Assembly: GCA_902774125.1 (NCBI GenBank)
Contig: CACYHD010000011.1
Location: forward strand, 8,441 to 45,070
Length of the DNA: 36,630 nucleotides
Source: an uncultured Lachnospiraceae bacterium
GTDB lineage: Bacteria > Bacillota > Clostridia > Lachnospirales > Lachnospiraceae
Reading direction: 5' to 3'
Positions 7,220 to 15,700 of this stretch are shown one piece after another. Both the position numbers and the translations under genes were made by a program. How positions within the stretch are numbered: the first letter of the stretch is position 1; every line of letters begins with the position of its first letter. A model generated the notes under the pieces. It was given only the letters and a program-made list of their open reading frames with translations, ran no database searches and had not been told where the DNA came from.

Positions 7220-9595
7220 TTAAACCACTGACTTAGAGCGGTTATATGTTATCTGCCCATAAAAAGGATTAACCTTTTTAAGAATTGTGTTATACAAATA
7301 ATTGTGACCAGCTTCGTTTTGCATCAAACAATCAGTGTATAGCTTAGATGCAATATCACTAATCTGATACTGACCAACTTTGCTATATGCAATGGCGCCG
7401 TTAGAAAGCTTAGCGTATGCTCTCACCTTCCAGACAGTTTGGAACTCTGTCGATGTGAAGCTTCCGAACTTCATTGTCATAGCGTAGCTTGTTCCATTGC
7501 CGATAGAAGCTGAGTAATTGCGTCCCAAGTTTCCTTTGTTAGTAGAAGTGTATGTTCTAACGTAAGCGTTTGGGCTTGTTGCATAAAGATCACTGTCATT
7601 AATTCTATCTGCCAATCCATAAACAAGTCCTCGTTCAACAACGTTTTGACCATTAACCTTGTTAGCAGCTGTAAAAACAGTTCTCATTCCTTCTACTGTG
7701 TAGCTAATCTGATAACCATCAATTGACAAGTCGTTGCTTACATTGATAATTGATGGGTCCGCAGTAGTAGGCGCTTTTGTTGTAGTAGGTGCTGCTGTCG
7801 TTGTTGGTGCAGCTGTCGTTGTTGGCGCCTTAGTTGTTGTTGGCGCTGCTGTTGTTGGATTATTGTTAGTCAACTCGAAGTAATCCAAGTTAATCCATTC
7901 CCAACCCATTCCGTTGTACCAAATGTTACAAGCACCGGTTACATCAATTGTATTCACACCCTGGTTAAGATTAATATTGAGCGTTATTGTCTGAACCTGA
8001 TCCCAGCCTGGTGTTACTGGAGCTAGTGTTGAAACCCAGTTTCCTCCATTCACTCGCACATCGATATTACATGGATGATCAGTCTCACCACCAGCATAAG
8101 CAATTTTCATTGTGTAGGAACCAGCCTGGCTTGCTTTGACTTGTGTAGTGCAGTAAGCTCTGCCGTCATTAGACCAGCAATTCATTCCACCTACAGCTTT
8201 GCCGCCAGAGAAGTTATTACTTCCTTCTATTTTATGTTCATCCGCAGAATTCTCCTTTGTAAAACCAATTGCATCTTCTGCTTCGTGTCTTCCCTCTGCT
8301 GCCGGAATTACAGTCTCCCCTCCAATAGGAGTAACCGTTCCCGGAAAAGCAGCCTTTAGTGCATTATACACTTTGCCATCCTTGGATTTGTTTCCTGTTC
8401 CAATAGTAGAGTCGCTCCACTTAGCTCTAATGTCTGCCTCCGAACCGTTAGCTATATCAGCCTTGCTCGTTCCCTTCTGGTTAAAAATACCCCAAGAGCC
8501 CATATAATGTGTTTTGTAAGTCCAAGAGGTGTAATGATATCCAGCCTGATTGTACTTTTCTAACCAATACTGCCAGCCACTCCAAGCCTCAAAAACAGTA
8601 AATTCACCAATATATGTTGGAACGCCGTAATTGGCATTGTTCACGCTATTAATAAAATTGTTGCAAATATTTTTTAGATTATCTAGATTATCATCAGTTT
8701 CATTTCCCCATGGATAATTGTGATATTCATAAACAACGTTAGTCCATCCATATCGGGAAGGATTAGGAAGATTTCCAGTTCCCCAACAAGACTCCATAAT
8801 TACAATATGGTCAGGGTCAACAGATCTGATAGCATTGTACATTCTATCGTAGAAACTCCAATGTTTTTCTCCTGTACTTCCCGCTTTTTCACCTGGCTCG
8901 TTGAGCGTATCATAGGCAGCTACAGCAGGATTTCCTCTGTAATGAGTAGCCACGAGTTTCCACAAATCCAATGTCTGTGTCATATACGTTTCGTTGCTAA
9001 AAAATGTCACGTCACTAACATTATCAATAACTTGTCCCGAATGGTCCTGTCCGTTTTGTGAGCCAAACGCACCGTGAAGATCTAGTATTACATAAATACC
9101 TCTCTTACTACACTCACTGACGAACCAATCCAATCTAGTAAAGGCGTCATCTCTAACAACCCAATTATTACCTGATTTTTTGTAAATATTCATATAAGTA
9201 AAAGGAACTCTAATAACACTCATTCCCATTTCCGCACACTTATCAAAGTCAGATGTAGTCCAAAAATTATCCTTATAGTATTCTAACATGCTATAAGCTG
9301 TACTCTCACCAAAACGATTGATTAATGTCTCTAACTCTGTTTTTTGGTCCTTAGCATTAGTTGAGTTTTGCCAGTCTTCTTTGACAAACAAACCGCCGGC
9401 ATTGACACCCCTCAAGTAAACAGTGTTACCACTACCCGATCTGTTTTTGATTTCCGTTCCATTGACTTTCAAGAAGTCATTAGAACCAAACTCACTTGCA
9501 GCCTTAACAGTCTTTGGTTTTTTCACAAAGTTCACTCCTGCAAAAACACTTGTAGCCATGCATACAGCTACTAGCCACGTAATAATTTTTTTCAT
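7220..9595 (-). CDS. Secreted GH5 glycoside hydrolase with CBM6/35-like module (exo-beta-glucanase-like)
   Basis: The protein has 791 residues. The start at 9595 follows ACGGAGG and leads into a signal peptide (1-32). The GH5 TIM barrel spans about 40-400, with acid/base E233 in LNEP and nucleophile E331 in YIGEF. The LRGVNAGG start and the LDLHGAFGSQNG motif resemble exo-beta-1,3-glucanase-type (GH5_9-like) enzymes more than endo-cellulases, so a fungal-type beta-glucan substrate is plausible but unproven. Residues 436-577 form a CBM6/CBM35-like module, then a PTTTAAPTTT linker (579-612). An unrecognised C-terminal module (613-791) is shared with the GH76 protein. The gene has its own promoter region and terminator, so it is probably monocistronic. 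Confidence 0.87.
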   Translation of the reverse strand: MKKIITWLVAVCMATSVFAGVNFVKKPKTVKAASEFGSNDFLKVNGTEIKNRSGSGNTVYLRGVNAGGLFVKEDWQNSTNAKDQKTELETLINRFGESTAYSMLEYYKDNFWTTSDFDKCAEMGMSVIRVPFTYMNIYKKSGNNWVVRDDAFTRLDWFVSECSKRGIYVILDLHGAFGSQNGQDHSGQVIDNVSDVTFFSNETYMTQTLDLWKLVATHYRGNPAVAAYDTLNEPGEKAGSTGEKHWSFYDRMYNAIRSVDPDHIVIMESCWGTGNLPNPSRYGWTNVVYEYHNYPWGNETDDNLDNLKNICNNFINSVNNANYGVPTYIGEFTVFEAWSGWQYWLEKYNQAGYHYTSWTYKTHYMGSWGIFNQKGTSKADIANGSEADIRAKWSDSTIGTGNKSKDGKVYNALKAAFPGTVTPIGGETVIPAAEGRHEAEDAIGFTKENSADEHKIEGSNNFSGGKAVGGMNCWSNDGRAYCTTQVKASQAGSYTMKIAYAGGETDHPCNIDVRVNGGNWVSTLAPVTPGWDQVQTITLNINLNQGVNTIDVTGACNIWYNGMGWEWINLDYFELTNNNPTTAAPTTTKAPTTTAAPTTTAAPTTTKAPTTADPSIINVSNDLSIDGYQISYTVEGMRTVFTAANKVNGQNVVERGLVYGLADRINDSDLYATSPNAYVRTYTSTNKGNLGRNYSASIGNGTSYAMTMKFGSFTSTEFQTVWKVRAYAKLSNGAIAYSKVGQYQISDIASKLYTDCLMQNEAGHNYLYNTILKKVNPFYGQITYNRSKSVV

Positions 9596-9632
9596 ATTAA
9601 CCTCCGTAATCCGAATTCGCATATCTTATTTC

Positions 9633-9672
9633 ATTATACATTTTTTGACTCGAACTAAAAAGTTAACTTTTT
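9633..9672 (-). promoter_or_regulatory. GH5 promoter: TATAAT and upstream 16-bp palindrome
   Basis: On the minus strand a perfect TATAAT (9638-9633) lies 38 bases before the GH5 start codon. A 16-bp perfect palindrome AAAAAGTTAACTTTTT (9657-9672) covers the place of the -35 box, so a bound protein would block or replace -35 recognition. Confidence 0.45.
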
Positions 9673-9701
9673 TACAAAAATATTACTTTTTCAATTTTCG
9701 C

Positions 9702-9733
9702 AAAAAAGAACTGCCACACTTTACGTGTGACAG
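9702..9733 (-). terminator. Intrinsic terminator of the GH81 gene
   Basis: CTGCCACAC (9711-9719) pairs with GTGTGACAG (9725-9733) with one imperfect pair, and is followed by a T-run on the minus strand (A-run 9702-9707), about 50 bases after the GH81 stop. Confidence 0.7.
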
Positions 9734-9782
9734 CCCTCTATATCCTATAAGGAGCATTTGAGTCTTTTTTATCCCAAACTTC

Positions 9783-12700
9783 TTATTGAGTTATAACCTT
9801 CATATCCCAGATTGAGTATCCGTATGGTAGTGCACGCTTAACGCCCTGCAACTTAACGAATCTTGCCATTGTACCGTCAAAGTCAATATCGTCCAAACCA
9901 CCGTCAGAGTTTCTTACTTCTGATACTGTTTTCCAATCTGTTCCGTTTTGTGAAACAAGAATGTCATAATCTTTGCCGTATGCAGCTTCCCATGTAATGC
10001 TTACCTTGTTGATTAAGTATGAAGCACCTAGGTCTGCAATAATCCAAGCGTCATCTGCAAAGTCTGATGACCAACGTGTTCCCATGTTATCATCAAATGC
10101 ATTATCACAAATTGTTCCTTGTGATTCTGAGCCAGACTGTGATGCTACTGCATGACTTGCAACGTTAACACCTGAACCTACTGTAGGATCAACTATTGGA
10201 TCTGGAGTAGTCTGTCCGCCCTTAGACATTGCATATACTTCCATTTCCCAAATTGAATATCCGTAAGGTAGTGCACGTTTAACACCTTGCATTCTTACAA
10301 ATCTTGCTGTCTGAGCATTGAACTCTACTTCGTCTCTTCCACCGTCAGAGCCTCTAACCTCCTTGGCTGTTGTCCAATCAGTTCCGTTAACAGAAATCTG
10401 GATATCATAATCTTTACCATATGCTGCTTCCCAAACTAGAACAACCTTGAATACGTTGTAGTTTTCGCCCAAGTCTACTACTAACCAAGCGTCATCATCG
10501 AAGTTAGATGAGAATCTTGTTCCAGCATTGCCATCAACTGCATTCTCTGCCTTTGCGCCACCGTTCTCTGTGCCTGAGCATGATACTTCTTTGCCTTCTG
10601 CAATGTTTTTGTCTGATGGAACATCTTCAATAGGCTTAGTAGTTTCTTCTTCCTTCTTAGTTGTTTCTTCTACTTTCTTAGTAGTTTCTTCAACCTTCTT
10701 AGTTGTAGGTTCTTCTGAAGCTTCTCCATATACAGCCATATCAAAGATTGAGTAGCCATATACTGTACTTCTTGTTGTGCCATAAATTCTAATGAACTGG
10801 GCTGTAACATCGTTGTTGAAAACGATTTCGTCTAATCTGTGCTGTGTTCCCTTGCCATCTGTTAGAGATGCAATTGGTGTGAAGTTAGTACCGTCATTAG
10901 AAATCATTACCTGATATTCCTTAGCACTAGCTGTTTCCCAAAGAATTCCAATCTTCTTAAACTTGGCAACTTTTCCAAGGTTAAGTGTGATGAACTGTGG
11001 GTCAACTCCGTGTACTGACTCCCAACGAGAACCTAGATTGTTATCGATTGCCTTTGATGCATCACTGCCAGCGTTAATATTTGATGATGAAGATGCTGTT
11101 ACACCGCCCTTGCTAATAAGGTCTGTGTATGTCTTACCATCAATTACTGCTGTGTCATCTAGTAGAGCGTTTCTAGTAGATGTTGTAAATGCATAATCTC
11201 CTGAAGGCTGTGGAGCAACCTTAGTTGTTTCTTCCTTCTTAGTTGTTTCTGTTTTCTTAGTTGTAGGCTGAGCCTTTGTTGTCTCAGTCTTCTTTGTTGT
11301 AGGTTGAGCCTTTGTTGTTTCATATCCCATCTCAGGATCATCATCAGGGTCATCCTCTACAGCTGCTTGCTGTGATTCCTTAATGCTAATCTTAGCTGTC
11401 ACTCCCTTACTCTCAATTCCGTTAAGAGTTGAAGTAACCTTAACGATATGTGAACCACCATCAAGTGATCTGTAAACATATGTACCGGCACCCACTAAGT
11501 TCATAGCAACTAGCTCATCATCAATATAAATTCTATATGTCTGACCGTTGTTAGCTGGGCTTGCAAATGAAACTGCGATAGCACCGTTTTCTGGGCTTGC
11601 AAGAGCAAGTCCTGCTGCTTCCTTAGGCAAGTAATCTTCTGGATTACCCATAACTGCGATTTCTCTCATCTGGTAGCCGTAAGCAGCTGATTTTTGCTTG
11701 AAGTTAATCTTAACAAACTTAACTGTTCCTTGAGTGTAAGCGTTTCTGTTAATCTTAACTTCTACCGGATTAGCAAATGTAACATTACTAACTGAAGCAA
11801 CTGTGTCGTAGTTGTTACCGTTGCTTGAGAACTGAACATCGAATGCCTTAGCATAAGTGTTGTTAGCAACAAACTTAATTAGTACTTCGTTAAATGCACT
11901 AATATTGTAAGTTCTTGATAATTCCATAATAACGTTGGCATTATCTTCGCCCCATGTTGTCATTACGTATGGTCCGTTGATATCTCCGTCAACCAAAGCC
12001 TTAGTGTTTTTGGTTCCCTCATCCTTAGGGTCAATTGTGTTAACTGTTACACTAGCACCCTTAGCAAGGTTCATTGGAGTATTAACATAGTCTCTCAAAG
12101 ATCCGTCTGATACTTCTACAGTCTTAGTAATGCCCTCAGAAAGTTTGCCATTGTAGTAGCTAATAACCTTAACAGTGTGCATTCCTGCAGTTGCATCAAT
12201 TGTTCCTGATCCTGCGTTGATCAAGTCTTTAACTTTATTACCATCTAGTAGAAGCATATACTTGTAACCGTTCTGGTTAGCTCCTGCTGTAATAGTGTAG
12301 TTAATCTGTAGTGGATTCTCACTTGAAACCTTAAGTTCTGCTGGGTCTGCGCAGTGCTCAACCTCTACTTCTTTGGCATTAGTGTTAGTTGAAAGAACTG
12401 CAACTTCCCTAATCTGGAATCCCCAGTTGAGATGTCCGTTGAAGTTAATCTTAACGAATCTTGTTGTCTTAAGTGTTCCGCTGTAATCCATTAGTGGAAT
12501 TGTAGCAAGTCCGTTATCAGAAGCGTTGTAAGACATATTGTAGTCTGCAACCTTCTTGTAATCGATACCTGTATCTGATAGCTCTACAGTGTAGTTGCCA
12601 CCAAATGTAGCCTGGTTAACGAACTGAACTGCCAATGCGTCGATTCCACCTGTATTGTAGTTTTTGCCTAGGTCAATAATTACTGAGTCAGATGTTAGAG

Positions 12701-15700
12701 AATTGTTCCAATCTGTACATACATATTCTCCGCCAATATTACCATCAGTTAGAACTGAAGTGTTCTTAGAGCCTTCGCCTGCATACATTGATGAAACTGA
12801 AGCGCTCTTTCCAAGAGCAAGATTGTACTTGGCATCAGTAATCATTTCTTTAATTGTTGCCTGTGGTCCAACTGTAACGTAGCATGATCCAGTTTTGCCA
12901 CCGATTGTGCAACTAATTGTAGCTGTACCCTGCTTTAATGCAGTGATTGTACCGTCGTTATTAACTGTTGCAACACTTGTATCACTACTTCTCCATGTTG
13001 CTGTCTTGTTATCAGTTGTGTCCTTAGGAAGAACTACAGCTGATACTGTGTCACTTGACTTAGCCTTCATTGTCAAAACAAAAGGTTTAACTTCTACGCT
13101 ACTGATATGCTTAGCTTCTGTTACTGTTACAGTACATGTTGCCTTCTTGTTGCCGGCTGTAGCTGTAATAACTGCTGTACCTGCACGGTTAGCTGTTACC
13201 AAACCGCTGTTAGATACTGAAGCTACTCCTGTGTTGTTACTTGACCAATTAATATTTTCTGCTGTAAGTGGTGCAAGCTGAAGTGTATTACCAATAGCTA
13301 TATTAGCTTCTGTCTGGTTAAGTCCGATTGTACCGTTAATGATAATGTCTGATTCAACTACGTTAGACAAAACCATACCTTTTCTATATGTAATAGCTTT
13401 GACTACTGTTGAGTTAGAAACTGTAAATGGATCCTGGTAAGTCTTAGACTTTTCGTTAGGTGTGCTTCCGTCTGTTGTGTACTTGATTTCGGCACCTGCT
13501 ACTGCAGTGTCTAGCTTAACAGTCTGTGAACCATTGTATGTTCCTGACATTGGACTAATTGTTGGAGCTTTGGCCTTGTTAGCGCCATAAACTTCCATCT
13601 CGAACATGTTGTATCCATACTGTGTAGCTCTCTTAACGCCCTGCATTCTTACATATCTTGCGTTAACTGCCTCAAATATAGAAGTAACATATCCAACTCT
13701 ACCTGTTTCTACTGCAACTGTCTCCCAGCTGTTTTTGTCAGTTGAAACTTGGATTTCATATTTGCTTGGGAATGCTGCTTCCCAGTTGATCTTAACTGTA
13801 TTGATGGCCATTGTAGCTCCTAGGTCTACGTAGATCCATTCATCATTGTTAGCGTTAGCCTGCCAATGTGAGCCAAGGCTTCCATCAACTACGTTAGCTG
13901 CTGTGCCCTGAGCTGAGCTTGCTGTTACGTTTTTGCCTATTGCTAGGTTGTCTGCACTCTGGATTACATCACCATCGATTACGAAGTTACATGATGCGAA
14001 CGCTGAGTTGATGCTTCCGTTCTTAACTGCTACTGCCTTAACTGTGCAGTCTGATGAAACCATAAACTTGCCTTCATACTTCTTAGATGATGTTGATGGA
14101 GCGCTGCCATCTGTTGTGTAATAAATTGTTGCATTGTCTTCAGCACATGATAGTTCAACCATCTGTGTATCGTCGAACTTAACTGTACCTGTTGCATTAC
14201 TTCTTGTGTCGCCACTCTTGATTCCTGTTGCAGAAATCTTAGGTGCGCTAGCCTGTACATAGCTAAAGTAATTGTTAGGGTTAATCTCGAACTGTACTAA
14301 TCCCTTAGATGCAATCTTAGCTTTGCCAAGCTTGTTGCCAGTCTTTGTGTCAACGACATAAACTGTCTTAGTTCCGCCTGTTGGGTTCCAAACTTCACCT
14401 GTGTAAGTTGTCTTGCCATTAGCTGTCTTCTCATATACTGAACCGCCAATTGTCTGTCCAACGATAGCGTACTTAGTTGACTTGTGTCCGATAGAATCCA
14501 TAGCAGAGATGAACCACAATGTATTAGCTCTATCTTCCTTCTGCATTCCATCTACACCTGCCTCAAACTTCTCATAAGCTAACTGTGGGTTAGTCTGTGA
14601 CAAGAAAGGCCATGTGATATGCTGCCATCCGTTATCTGGGTTGGCATATTCATCTTTGCTCTTGATATTTCCTTTTCTTAATTCAATCTCTGCTGCATAA
14701 TCTGTTTCATCCCATAGACCTTGATATGCTGCAGCACACTTAGTCTGGTTAATACCATAGTTAGTTAGATACTCTGAGATTGGTAGCCACTGAATACCGT
14801 AAATGTATAGAGGCTGTCCGCCAAAGAATGTTCCATAACTATATGTTGATCCGTAAATCTGACCTGTTCCCTGGAATGGGTACTCTGGTAGCCAGTTGTC
14901 TCCGTCATAATCGAACCAATACTGAAGTATTGCTTCCATCTCAGTTGTGAAGCCGTATGCACCAGCATCAACATATTTGCTTTGCTTAGAAGCTTCACCC
15001 CATAGATACATACCTACCCATGAGAATAGTGACTCAGATGCTGATTCCTGGTTGTTACCGTCATCATTATCAGCGTAACCACCAGCCCATGAATGACCTG
15101 AATACTGGTCAAAAGCTCTGAACTTGCAGAACATGTTACCGTCGTTTTCTGGCTCTTCTGGGTTAGCATAATCACGAAGCATAAGCTCGATCATATCTTT
15201 ATATTCGTTATAAAATGCTTTGTCGTATGTTGAAAGTACTGCAGAACCAAACATGAAGTAGCCGTATGTGAAGTGGTGATCACAAATAGCTGCGTTAGCA
15301 CCGTAAGCACTTTCTGGGTAATATACAGTACCCCAATCTTTGTTGTAGATCAAATAACATCTGTCGCCATCGCCACTGAATGTAAACCAATCTACTAAGA
15401 TTTTCTTAAGATCCTTAAGCATCTGATCTCTCATTTCTGTCTCACCAATCTGGTCAGCCATAAGAGCAGTGATTGCTAGAGGATGAACAGCCTTGCCCTG
15501 CCAGTAAGCATCAGCGTTAGGACCTGTTCCTATTTCGTTCATTACTGTTGTAATGTATTGTTTAATTTCTTCGCTGTTAAGCTTGCTACTATTAGGCTTA
15601 GCAAATGTAGGAAGTAATCCTGCAAACTGCTGAGTTGTTGTCATTGTATTAGCAAACTTAGCCTTCATGTTACCACGAATTGATGGATATACTGCATCGT

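Noticed and set aside
10620-11320. Repetitive TTK/Lys-Thr codon stretches that look like short tandem repeats
   Set aside because: They encode linkers between modules; unit lengths are irregular and no CRISPR-like spacer pattern exists.
12895-13281. 128-residue plus-strand Val/Leu/Thr-rich frame inside the GH81 gene
   Set aside because: Shadow of Thr/Ala-rich Big_2 coding sequence on the other strand.
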